64,000 nt of DNA from Terriglobia bacterium (GTDB lineage Bacteria; Acidobacteriota; Terriglobia; Terriglobales; Acidobacteriaceae): the NCBI GenBank assembly GCA_020073525.1, contig JAIQFA010000002.1, positions 62,001-126,000 of the forward strand, read 5' to 3'. Below, piece by piece: positions 52,153 through 60,145 of this stretch. Every line of letters starts with the position of its first letter. Position 1 is the stretch's first letter. Both the position numbers and the translations under genes were made by a program. The notes beneath the pieces are model-generated. The model saw only the letters and a list, made by a program, of their open reading frames with translations, did not search any database and was not told where the DNA came from.

Positions 52153-54449
52153 GCGCCGACGCTTCGAATACGCCAGTCGGATTCCCCTCTCGCCGACGCT
52201 TCCTGAAGCAGTCGGGAGCGCTGATCGTCTACTTCAATTTTTTCACTCCGCAAATAACATGGTCGGCGCCGGCGCGTGCCGAAGACTTGGCTGCCGGGCC
52301 GGATGCCACCGCCCTCGATTCCTGGCTCGAAATCGCAAGCGATGGCATGGTTACGGTATTCACCAGCAAAGTGGAACTCGGCACCGGAATCGAGACCGCG
52401 CTGACGCAAATGGTGGCAGAAGAACTGGATGTTCCATTCGCGCGCGTCAAGATGGATGCTGGAGACACGGCAAAAACTATCGACCAGTCGGTCACGGCTG
52501 CCAGTAGAACTTTGGAGCGAGGCGGCCCTCAACTGCGTCAGGCCGCAGCCGCTGCACGGCAGGAACTTCTGAAGCTCGCGTCAGCAAAACTCGGGTCTCC
52601 CGTTGAAAAGTTGATCGTCGAGGACGGTGTGGTAAAAATCGCCAGCCAACCGGCAAGCAAGGCTTCCTACGCAGATCTGATCGGTGGGAGGCACTTCAAC
52701 GTGAAAATTACTGCGGACGGCACTGGCTGGGACATGAAAGTTGCTCCCGAAGTGCCAGCCAAAGATCCGAAGAAATACAAAATTGTCGGCACGTCGGTTC
52801 CGCGAGTCGATCTGCCCGGCAAGTTCACCGGCGAATTCACCTACACGCAGGACGTCCGGCTTCCGGGCATGCTGCACGGAAGAGTGATCCGTCCCCCAGT
52901 TGTGAATTCCAAAGCGCAGAGCGTGGACGAGAATTCAATTCGCCACATTCCCGGCATCAAAAAAGTAGTTCAGCAGGGAGGCTTCGTCGGCGTCGTAGCC
53001 GAGACGGAATGGTCTGCCATTCAAGCCGCCGGAGCCCTGAAGGTGGCGTGGGCGGCTCCGGCGAGCAAACTGCCAGCCAACGTGGATGAAGTTTACGACT
53101 ACCTGAAGAACACCAAGAGTTACAAGGAGCGCGCAGCGGTCGAGCGCGGAAATCCGGAATCGGCGATCGCCGGGGCGACGAAGGCGTTCGAGGCGACCTA
53201 TCGCTGGCCCTTCCAACTTCACGGCATGCTCGGGCCTTCGTGTGCGGTGGCCGACGTGCAACCGGACAAAGCCACCATCTGGGCCGGTTCCCAGGGGCCG
53301 TTCTACACGAGAAAGAGACTCGCCGATTTGCTCGGCCTTCCGGAACGAAGTGTCCACGTGCTGTATCGAGAAGGTTCGGGAAGCTACGGCCGGTTGGAGT
53401 CCGACGACGCGGCTGAGGATGCGGCGTTGCTGTCGCGCGCGGTGGGCAAGCCGGTGCGCGTTCAGTGGATGCGCGAAGAAGAGCATGCATGGGAACCGAA
53501 AGGGCCGGCGCAGCTCATGAGAGTTCGCGCGGCCATCGATGCGCAAGGCAAAGTGACGGCATGGGATTTCGAGGATCGGAGCTTCCCGTGGACCGAAGCC
53601 ATGGGCAACCCAATGCTAGCCTCGCGGCAGATTGGCCTCAAAGGAACTACCGAAGGCTTTCAGAACGGGATTGACGGAGGCGGCCAAATCTATACCTTCG
53701 AAAATCAGAAGGTAGTCGCCGCACTGATCCCATGGGTACAACCGGATGCCACTCCGCTGCGGACCAGCAACCTGCGGGCTCCGGGAGACCTCGCCCGCGC
53801 ATTCGCGAGCGAAACTTTCCTGGATGAGATTGCTTCCCACGTGGGCGCCGACCCGGTTGAATTTCGGCTGCGCTACCTCGCCGGGAATACGAGACCGGCG
53901 GAAGTTTTGCGCGCCACGGCTAAACGCGCCGGATGGCAAGCGCGTCCATCGCCCGCACCCGCGACGAGCGGATCCAAAGTTTCGGGACGTGGAGTGGCCG
54001 TGACCGCTCGTGCCAATACCATGGTGGCGGTCATCGCGGAAATCGATGTCGACAAATCGAGCGGGAAAATCGCGGTGAGGAAAATCACGATCGGGCACGA
54101 TTGCGGGTTGATCGTAAATCCCGACGGCCTTAAGAATCAGATCGAGGGCAACGTTATCCAGGGCGTGAGCCGCGCATTGCTGGAAGAGGTCCAGTTTGAT
54201 GGCGCAGGCATCAAGAGCATCGATTGGGCAAGTTACCCGATCCTCACCTTCCGCGACACTCCCGAAATCGACATCGTGTTAGTCAATCGCCCCGAGATGC
54301 CAGCTCTCGGCGGAGGTGAACCAGCGATCAGTCCGGTCCCGGCGGCCATCGCTAATGCCGTGTTCGACGCCGTAGGAGTGCGCTTGCGCGAGGCTCCTTT
54401 CACACCCCAGCGACTCCTGCGATCCCTGGCTCGGACGGGTCTTTCTTAA
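52149..54449 (+). CDS. Molybdenum hydroxylase large subunit, Tat-exported (IorB / aldehyde-oxidoreductase-like)
   Basis: 766 aa. Twin-arginine signal PSRRRFLKQSGALIVYFNFF at the N-terminus, then the duplicated IorB-type Mo-binding architecture: EIASDGMVTVFTSKVELGTGI, VPRVDLPGKFTGEFTYTQDV, the FGRK-like segment GSGSYGRLESDDAAEDAALLS, and the catalytic Glu in GGGEPAISPVPAAIANAVFDA. It should hydroxylate an aldehyde or N-heterocycle at a molybdopterin-cytosine-dinucleotide site in the periplasm. Overlaps the [2Fe-2S] subunit by 4 bp. No FAD subunit is encoded, so the operon's cytochrome c is the likely acceptor. Confidence 0.93.
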   Translation: MSADASNTPVGFPSRRRFLKQSGALIVYFNFFTPQITWSAPARAEDLAAGPDATALDSWLEIASDGMVTVFTSKVELGTGIETALTQMVAEELDVPFARVKMDAGDTAKTIDQSVTAASRTLERGGPQLRQAAAAARQELLKLASAKLGSPVEKLIVEDGVVKIASQPASKASYADLIGGRHFNVKITADGTGWDMKVAPEVPAKDPKKYKIVGTSVPRVDLPGKFTGEFTYTQDVRLPGMLHGRVIRPPVVNSKAQSVDENSIRHIPGIKKVVQQGGFVGVVAETEWSAIQAAGALKVAWAAPASKLPANVDEVYDYLKNTKSYKERAAVERGNPESAIAGATKAFEATYRWPFQLHGMLGPSCAVADVQPDKATIWAGSQGPFYTRKRLADLLGLPERSVHVLYREGSGSYGRLESDDAAEDAALLSRAVGKPVRVQWMREEEHAWEPKGPAQLMRVRAAIDAQGKVTAWDFEDRSFPWTEAMGNPMLASRQIGLKGTTEGFQNGIDGGGQIYTFENQKVVAALIPWVQPDATPLRTSNLRAPGDLARAFASETFLDEIASHVGADPVEFRLRYLAGNTRPAEVLRATAKRAGWQARPSPAPATSGSKVSGRGVAVTARANTMVAVIAEIDVDKSSGKIAVRKITIGHDCGLIVNPDGLKNQIEGNVIQGVSRALLEEVQFDGAGIKSIDWASYPILTFRDTPEIDIVLVNRPEMPALGGGEPAISPVPAAIANAVFDAVGVRLREAPFTPQRLLRSLARTGLS

Positions 54450-54690
54450 AGCATCTTTCGGTGATCGTTTGGCCTCTCCCGAGCTGAACACTGCCTACTC
54501 GCCCTTTGGCGGGCCGAAGTTATTGTCGCGCAAGAGTTCCCGCGGCGAACACGTTGGTAACTTGGAACGATCCGTCCTCCGCCTAGACAATAACCCACAA
54601 ACACGGCAACTCCCTTTTCTTCGCGACCGCCCGGGGTGCGGCGCAGAAAGGTCGTGTCCTCACATCGCGCGTCACTCGCGACCAGAACCT

Positions 54691-55476
54691 ATGGACGATC
54701 GCAGGAGCGAACGTTTTGGACGATACGAGATCCTGTCCGAATTAGGACGGGGAGCCATGGGTGTGGTCTACAAAGCGCGCGATCCCAAGATCAACCGAGT
54801 CGTCGCGGTCGAGACCGTTTCGTTGGCCGGCCAACCTCCTGAAGAAGAACGCGAGTATCGCGAGCGCTTCTTTCGGGAAGCGGAAGCGGCAGGTCGCTTC
54901 TCGCATCCTGGAATCGTAACCATCTTCGATGTGGGCGAGGAACCGGACGCGCGCGCTCCTTACATCGTAATGGAATATGTTGGGGGGCAGTCCCTTGAAA
55001 AGCGACTGACACGGGACGATCACAAACCGCCGGTGGAGACGGCACTGCAGCTAACGCTCGAACTGGCGGAGGCGCTGGACTGCGCGCACAGTCAAGGGGT
55101 GGTTCACCGTGATCTCAAGCCCGCAAATATATTGTTGACCAAGGACGGCCATGCCAAAATCGCCGACTTCGGAGTGGCGAAACTGAACCTCGCCAACCAC
55201 ACTCTCGCGGGGCGAGCCATGGGTACTCCGGCTTACATGTCACCCGAACAACTGCATGGCGACGCGGTGGATGGGCGATCGGACTTGTTTTCGCTGGGTG
55301 TGATCCTGTACCCGGTCCTGACAGGTTACCGGCCATTCCAAGGCAATAGCGCCATCACGGTCTCGTTCAAGGTAGTCAACCACGACCCGATACCGGCCAC
55401 ACTCCTCGATACGGAGTTGCCACAGGGACTCGTCTTTGATGGCCGAGCAAGCGCCATCCACGCAGCAGCGTGGTAA
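54691..55476 (+). pseudogene. Decayed Ser/Thr protein kinase
   Basis: 261 aa from the ATG at 54691. The N- and C-lobes are recognisable: GRGAMGVVYKARDP, HRDLKPANILL, KIADFGVAKL, GTPAYMSPEQ. The ATP-anchoring Lys of subdomain II is Glu (VVAVETVSL; one A-to-G change from VAVKTV), and the reading frame is lost at about 55440: after LPQGLVFD the next frame continues AEQAPSTQQRGK, resembling the ALAKNP-x-RYQ end of the kinase domain. No membrane or TPR sensor part follows, unlike typical acidobacterial PknB kinases. The remnant ends 70 bp before tRNA-Val. Confidence 0.7.
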
Positions 55477-55546
55477 AATTCTGATTAGCCGTAAACGGCC
55501 CCACGCCGGCAACGTCGGTTGCTGCAAGCGATTGAAAACACAATGT

Positions 55547-55623
55547 AGGCGCGTAGCTCAGTTGGTTAGAGCGCTACCTTGACACGGTAGAGGTCAGGAG
55601 TTCGAGTCTCCTCGTGCCTACCA
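55547..55623 (+). tRNA. tRNA-Val (GAC)
   Basis: A 77-nt cloverleaf with encoded CCA. Acceptor AGGCGCG pairs with CGTGCCT (one G-U), D-arm GCTC/GAGC with AGTTGGTTA loop, anticodon stem CTACC/GGTAG with loop TTGACAC (anticodon GAC), variable AGGTC, T-arm AGGAG/CTCCT with TTCGAGT. Discriminator A at 55620. Confidence 0.97.
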
Positions 55624-55626
55624 TTT

Positions 55627-55830
55627 TCAGTTCGAGGGACTTAACCACGTTTTCTCCACCCTAGACCAGCACATCGAGCGCACTTCTTCGACACGCATGC
55701 TCTCGGGCATGAGTTGTTGCTCCATGGCCATGATCTCAGTCGCGTCCGTCTGGCCGACGATTTCGCGCAGGCGTTCTCTTACAAGTTCTGCGGCGGCACC
55801 CGCATGCAGGTGCTGGATGATTTCCTTCAT
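55627..55830 (-). CDS. DUF438-only mini-protein
   Basis: 67 aa from the ATG at 55830: MKEIIQHLHAGAAAELVRER, with TEIMAMEQQLMPESMRVEEV and a terminal VEEVRSMCWSRVEKTW, following the DUF438 pattern (KEIIKKLH, EIxxxEQxLI, VEEIxRLCxxH), although the closing His is Arg here. DUF438 normally sits in front of a hemerythrin/PAS protein; here it stands alone. The frame is open upstream to 55977 and overlaps the radical SAM stop by 4 bp (55974-55977), so a longer coupled product is possible. It belongs with the NO/iron-sulfur repair genes; exact role unknown. Confidence 0.6.
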   Translation of the reverse strand: MKEIIQHLHAGAAAELVRERLREIVGQTDATEIMAMEQQLMPESMRVEEVRSMCWSRVEKTWLSPSN

Positions 55831-55973
55831 TTCGCACTGGATCGCGCAGGGGTTTGCGCTGTACCAATCACTCCTTTCTGAGCAGAAAGGAATGGCCAAC
55901 GGATCGGAATTGCACTTCACCGACGTGGCCGCCGGCAATGGGACGGCTCTGCAGAGCTTACGCGCGCGTATGC

Positions 55974-57155
55974 TCAACTGGATGCGTATCTCCGACGGCT
56001 GCTAATGGCAACCTTAGGCTGCCATACGCAGCATGGTTCCTCGGCGAATATATCTCCCGTTAGAGCATAGGCCCTCGCCCGTGATCCGCCGCAAACCTCG
56101 CGGAATTCACAGATACCACATTTCCCATGTAGGTTCTTGCTGTCGCGCAGGGAGACAAAGAGCGGCGAGTGCCGGTAGAGTTCGGTAAGCGACTGTTTGC
56201 GTACATTGCCGACGGAGATGGGAAGAAACCCGCTGGGGAATACTTCCCCAAGGTGAGAAATAAAGACGAAGCCTTTGCCATCGTTGATTCCACGTGGGGC
56301 GCGCCCAATTCCGTCCGCGGTATTTGTGCCAAGGGTCGGCGGGAGTGACTGGCCGTTGCCTTTCCGTTTCTCTTCTGTCCGGCGCTGAAGCAGGAAGCGA
56401 CGATAGTGTTGTGCTTCCGTGCTCTTAATATCAAATTTCACCCGGCGCGAAGTCTGGTAGAGACGGTCAAAGACTTGCTCGAACTCTTCGGCAGAGATGA
56501 GGTCGATCGTGGAACCACGTCCAGTCGGCACGAGGAAGAAGACACTCCATAGCACGATGTCCAGTTTCTCGAGCAACTCGATCATCGAATCTAAATACTG
56601 CAAGTTGTGCCGCGTGATCGTGGTGTTGATCTGAACGGGAAGCCCGATCTCGCGCGCCCAGCGAACTGCGCGTAGTGTCCAATCATAGGAGCCGGAAATT
56701 CGACGGAATGCGTCATGAATTTCGGCGCTCGGTCCATCCAGGCTGATGGCCAGCCGCGCCAGACCACACTGTTTCAGTCTGTGAATAGCTTCCTGCGTGA
56801 GGAGCGGGGTGGCACTTGGGGTGAGGGAAATTCGCACCCCGTGACTCGACGCGTATTCGACCAATTCGAAGATGTCCGGGCGCTTCAGCGGATCGCCACC
56901 AGTGAGCACAAAGACTGGGGCTTCCAGAGCAGCGACCTCGTCAATAAGGCGCTTGGCTTCGTCTGTGCTCAGTTCGAGACTGCTGCGGATGGGTTGAGCG
57001 CATGCGCGGCAGTGGACGCACGCGAGATCGCATGCCTGGGTTGTTTCCCAGATCACAATGAATGGACGTTCATCAAAGTCGGTTCTTGGCTCCACGTCGT
57101 CCTCTTTGCGCTCTTGGCGACGGGTAGAGCCTGACAGAGTTGTCACAAGCTGCAT
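55974..57155 (-). CDS. Radical SAM/SPASM enzyme, BA_1875-type (AhbD/NirJ-like)
   Basis: 393 aa. Radical SAM cluster ligands C42, C46 and C49 (CDLACVHC), VLTGGDPLKRPDIFELV, LAISLDGPSAEIHDAFR, LWSVFFLVPTGRG, and a C-terminal SPASM domain with CGICEFREVCGGSRARAYA and CCVWQP. It resembles heme-pathway radical SAM decarboxylases (AhbD, NirJ) and the TIGR04053 family, whose substrate is not established. Leftward, divergent from RIC; a perfect GTGAC-N4-GTCAC site abuts its start codon. In this NO cluster a role in tetrapyrrole or peptide modification is plausible but not shown. Confidence 0.83.
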   Translation of the reverse strand: MQLVTTLSGSTRRQERKEDDVEPRTDFDERPFIVIWETTQACDLACVHCRACAQPIRSSLELSTDEAKRLIDEVAALEAPVFVLTGGDPLKRPDIFELVEYASSHGVRISLTPSATPLLTQEAIHRLKQCGLARLAISLDGPSAEIHDAFRRISGSYDWTLRAVRWAREIGLPVQINTTITRHNLQYLDSMIELLEKLDIVLWSVFFLVPTGRGSTIDLISAEEFEQVFDRLYQTSRRVKFDIKSTEAQHYRRFLLQRRTEEKRKGNGQSLPPTLGTNTADGIGRAPRGINDGKGFVFISHLGEVFPSGFLPISVGNVRKQSLTELYRHSPLFVSLRDSKNLHGKCGICEFREVCGGSRARAYALTGDIFAEEPCCVWQPKVAISSRRRYASS

Positions 57156-57169
57156 GTGACTAATGTCAC
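57156..57169. promoter_or_regulatory. CRP/FNR (NnrR/DNR)-type palindrome, site 1
   Basis: GTGAC-TAAT-GTCAC, perfect 5-4-5 inverted repeat immediately upstream of the radical SAM ATG and 118 bp upstream of the RIC gene. The TGAC-N4-GTCA core is like that used by NO-responsive Crp/Fnr regulators. Confidence 0.65.
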
Positions 57170-57191
57170 GGTGAGGTAGTCTTCGCGCTCC

Positions 57192-57205
57192 GTGACAAAA
57201 GTCAT
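57192..57205. promoter_or_regulatory. CRP/FNR-type palindrome, site 2
   Basis: GTGAC-AAAA-GTCAT, one mismatch from site 1 symmetry, 81 bp before the RIC start. The centres of sites 1 and 2 are 36 bp apart. Confidence 0.6.
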
Positions 57206-57286
57206 CGCAACGAAACCCCAGCAGTACTAGCTTCGGAATCTAGAGGCGGGCCAAGAGCTTTTGCCGGGGCCGCCGGGAGAAAAGCC

Positions 57287-58054
57287 ATGAGTGTTACTAC
57301 GGAAAAAACTGTTCGGGAACTTGCGCTGGAGTTTCCGAGTGCGACCCGAGTGTTTGAAAAGCTGGGCATCGACTACTGCTGCGGCGGCTCCAAGTCGCTG
57401 GAAGACGCGTGCCGCAAGGCGAATTTTCCGATGGATCAGGTGCTGGACTCGCTCGAAATGGCCGAGCAGGCATCGCGAGTCGACCAGAAGGAGCGCGATT
57501 GGCAGGTGGAACCTTTGGCCGACGTGATCGCCCACATCAACCGCACGCACCACAAGTACACCCGCGAAGAAATCGCCCGGTTGCGACCGCTGCTCGACAA
57601 GGTCTACTCGGTGCACAGCAAGAACCATCCTGAGCTGCAGCAGGTCCGCGCCAGCTTTCAGGGCGTCGCTCAGGAACTCACCACACACATGATGAAGGAA
57701 GAAATGGTCCTATTCCCCTACATCGTGAGGATGGAAGAGTCGGTCATCCAGAGGGAGCCAGTTGTACCTCCACCCTTCGGCAGTGTGCAGAATCCTGTGA
57801 GCATGATGATGCACGAACACGACTCTGCAGGTGAAGCGTTGCGCGCAATGCGTCAGGCCAGCGCAGGTTATGCGCCCCCAGGCGATGCCTGCATCAGCTA
57901 CCAGACTTTGTACAAAGCCCTCGCAGATTTTGAAGCCGACCTCCATCAACACATTCTCCTGGAGAACAACATCCTGTTCCCGCGCGCGATCGAGATGGAA
58001 CCTGGGCACGGAGAGGAACGGAGAGAGAATGGCTGCGCGTGCAACACGCATTGA
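57287..58054 (+). CDS. ric: Di-iron iron-sulfur-cluster repair protein RIC (ScdA/YtfE)
   Basis: 255 aa. The N-terminal ScdA_N domain has VFEKLGIDYCCGG with C31-C32; the hemerythrin-like domain (about 80-245) has the expected His/Glu ligands in INRTHHKYTREE, HSKNHPELQQV, THMMKEEMVLFPY, MHEHDSAGE and LHQHILLENNILFPR. RIC proteins repair NO- or peroxide-damaged iron-sulfur clusters in the cytosol. It ends in a Cys-rich tail (CACNTH). The next gene starts inside its 3' end. Two FNR-like boxes lie in the 131 bp upstream. Confidence 0.93.
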   Translation: MSVTTEKTVRELALEFPSATRVFEKLGIDYCCGGSKSLEDACRKANFPMDQVLDSLEMAEQASRVDQKERDWQVEPLADVIAHINRTHHKYTREEIARLRPLLDKVYSVHSKNHPELQQVRASFQGVAQELTTHMMKEEMVLFPYIVRMEESVIQREPVVPPPFGSVQNPVSMMMHEHDSAGEALRAMRQASAGYAPPGDACISYQTLYKALADFEADLHQHILLENNILFPRAIEMEPGHGEERRENGCACNTH

Positions 58055-59360
58055 GACCCAGGTCGGCCGGTCGCTCACTCCAGGGGAGATCTTCGAGATC
58101 ACGCGGGCACGGGAGACGAGCCTCTCCCGCTTGCTCATGCTTTACATCGCGACGGGCCTGGTGTTTATGCTTCTGCCGGGAACATTCCTGGGCGTCTGGA
58201 ACTTGCTGGCGATTAGCAGCCGCCATGCTGCGAATTCCATTTCGGCCGGATGGATCCAGGCGCACGGGCACGCGCAGATCTTCGGCTGGATCGGCACATT
58301 CATCCTGGGAATCGGTTTCTATTCCATTCCCAAGTTGCGGCGCATGAATCCGTTCGCGCTCCGGGCTGCATGGCTGTGCTGGGTGCTTTGGACGTCGGGC
58401 GTGAGCCTGCGCTGGTTGACCGGTGTCTACCAGTGGCAATGGCGCGTTGTGCTTCCGCTGTCCGCGGCGCTGGAACTACTTGCATTCGTAATTTTCTTCC
58501 ATTCGGTTTCCGGTCACCGACCTGAGGACTCCGGCAAACAGAAGTTGGACGAATGGGTAGGCTTGGTGATTGTGGCGGCCGTAGGTCTGCTGCTTACGCT
58601 GCTTGTCAACCTGGGCGCAGCGTTGTTCCTTGCGCATCGCGGTATTTCACCGGATCTTCCAACCCAATTCGACCAGCGGTTTCTGGTGCTCGAGACCTGG
58701 GGATTCCTTGTTCCCTTCGTCTGGGGATTCAGCGCCAAGTGGCTCCCGATTTTCCTGGGACTGCGTCCGGTACGCGGGCGCGTGCTGCTCCTGGCAGTCG
58801 CAGTGAACTCGGTGGGCGTGTTTGCTGCAATGGTGGGCTGGATGAAACCGGCTGTGCTGTTGCTGTTGGGCGGGATCCTCGTCGCGGTTTGGGCCCTCCG
58901 CTTCTTCGAGCGCACACAGCAGCCGGCAAAAGTGAAGGGAGTGCACGCGAGCTTTCCGGTATTTGTGCGCTTGGCGTACGTCTGGGCCATCATCGCAGCC
59001 GCACTGGGAATCTGGGCCAATTCGGTCGAGGGCTCCCACGGCATCCGGGGGGCATCGCGCCACGCGTTGACCGTGGGCTTTTTGGCCACCATGGTGTTCA
59101 GTGTGGGACCGAGAATTCTGCCGGCATTTTCCGGAATGCGCTTGCTCTTCAGCACCAAACTGATGTTTCTTTCACTGTTGCTGCTGGGGACAGGGTGCCT
59201 GCTTCGTGTCAGCTCCGAGATCCTCGCATATCAAGGCTTTGCTGGCTGGGCATGGTCGTGGCTCCCGGTGTCGGCCGTCATTGAGATGACTGCGGTCACG
59301 ATTTTTGCGATCAATCTGCTGGTCACCTTCATGGGGCGTCCCACATCCCAGTCTGTCTAG
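58029..59360 (+). CDS. nnrS: NnrS family heme-copper membrane protein
   Basis: 443 aa from the ATG at 58029, overlapping ric by 26 bp. About 12 membrane helices with conserved His residues in AHGHAQIFGWIGTFILGIGF and SRHALTVGFLATMVFSVGPRILP, as in NnrS. NnrS proteins protect against NO and nitrosative stress and are usually controlled by NO-sensing regulators; the chemical activity is unresolved. It is translationally coupled to RIC, which places both in one NO-defence unit. Confidence 0.92.
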   Translation: MAARATRIETQVGRSLTPGEIFEITRARETSLSRLLMLYIATGLVFMLLPGTFLGVWNLLAISSRHAANSISAGWIQAHGHAQIFGWIGTFILGIGFYSIPKLRRMNPFALRAAWLCWVLWTSGVSLRWLTGVYQWQWRVVLPLSAALELLAFVIFFHSVSGHRPEDSGKQKLDEWVGLVIVAAVGLLLTLLVNLGAALFLAHRGISPDLPTQFDQRFLVLETWGFLVPFVWGFSAKWLPIFLGLRPVRGRVLLLAVAVNSVGVFAAMVGWMKPAVLLLLGGILVAVWALRFFERTQQPAKVKGVHASFPVFVRLAYVWAIIAAALGIWANSVEGSHGIRGASRHALTVGFLATMVFSVGPRILPAFSGMRLLFSTKLMFLSLLLLGTGCLLRVSSEILAYQGFAGWAWSWLPVSAVIEMTAVTIFAINLLVTFMGRPTSQSV

Positions 59361-59386
59361 CGGCCGTCAACCATTTTCGTCTCTCT

Positions 59387-59400
59387 GAGACTTTTGTCAC
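59387..59400. promoter_or_regulatory. CRP/FNR-type palindrome, site 3
   Basis: GAGAC-TTTT-GTCAC, close to sites 1 and 2, lies 34 bp upstream of the hemerythrin-like gene and 27 bp after nnrS. Its recurrence before another gene of the same cluster supports a shared regulator. Confidence 0.55.
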
Positions 59401-59433
59401 AGCGCTATTCCAACCGGCCGGTAAACTGAGACT

Positions 59434-60006
59434 ATGCCTGTCCAGATTGGAGCAAAGACCCACAACTTTACTGATCCCACCGGCCTGCTCTCCGACTGCC
59501 ACCGTCGCGTCGAGATGTTCCTGGGTACGCTCGAGGCAGTTGCGAGCGTGATCGATGGTCCTGCCAGCGAGGAGACCCGCCAAGCGCTGGAGTCCGCCTT
59601 GCGCTACTTCGCGCAAGCCGCACCAAAACACACGGCTGATGAAGAGGAGTCGCTATTTCCCCGGTTGCGTCAGATTCAGGACCCTGAAGTTGAGGAGGCC
59701 TTCTCAAAGCTGGAGCAGTTGGAGGACGAGCATCGCTGGGCAGCCCCGCTGCATGCAGAAGTGAACCGTCTGGGGGCGCAATATCTTTCTTCGGGCAGTC
59801 TGTCCAGTCCTGAAGTCGGCAACTTTCGGAGGGCCGTCGCCAGTCTCGCATCGATGTACAAACAGCACATCCGTGTCGAGGACAGCCTGGTGTTTCCCTT
59901 AGCGGCCCGAATGTTATCCGATGCCGAGAAGATGGCAATCGCTGAGGAAATGGCGGCTCGGAGGAAAGTCAGAATCGTGACCGAGATATCTACAGGTCAT
60001 AAGTAG
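59434..60006 (+). CDS. Hemerythrin-like domain protein
   Basis: 190 aa, all-helical. Di-iron ligand candidates follow the hemerythrin HHE pattern: LLSDCHRRVEMFL, KHTADEEESLFPR, LEDEHRWAAPLH and QHIRVEDSLVFPL. It could bind O2 or NO or buffer iron in the cytosol. It lies 73 bp after nnrS with its own FNR-like box. Confidence 0.88.
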   Translation: MPVQIGAKTHNFTDPTGLLSDCHRRVEMFLGTLEAVASVIDGPASEETRQALESALRYFAQAAPKHTADEEESLFPRLRQIQDPEVEEAFSKLEQLEDEHRWAAPLHAEVNRLGAQYLSSGSLSSPEVGNFRRAVASLASMYKQHIRVEDSLVFPLAARMLSDAEKMAIAEEMAARRKVRIVTEISTGHK

Positions 60007-60145
60007 AACCCGAGAGTTACTCCTACCAACCGCGGAACAGTTGTTCTCCCATCGCGGAACTGGCAAGGACGCAGATCTATTACAGAACTCAGACAATGAG
60101 AATCACCCATCTCTGAAACAATGTGTGGTCGCGGTGCGTTTCATC

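Noticed and set aside
54469..54690. Upstream extension of the kinase fragment
   Set aside because: The added residues show no similarity and the kinase fold begins just after the ATG at 54691.
55547..55623. tRNA-Val as the attachment site of an integrated element
   Set aside because: No integrase and no duplicated tRNA end were found in the window.
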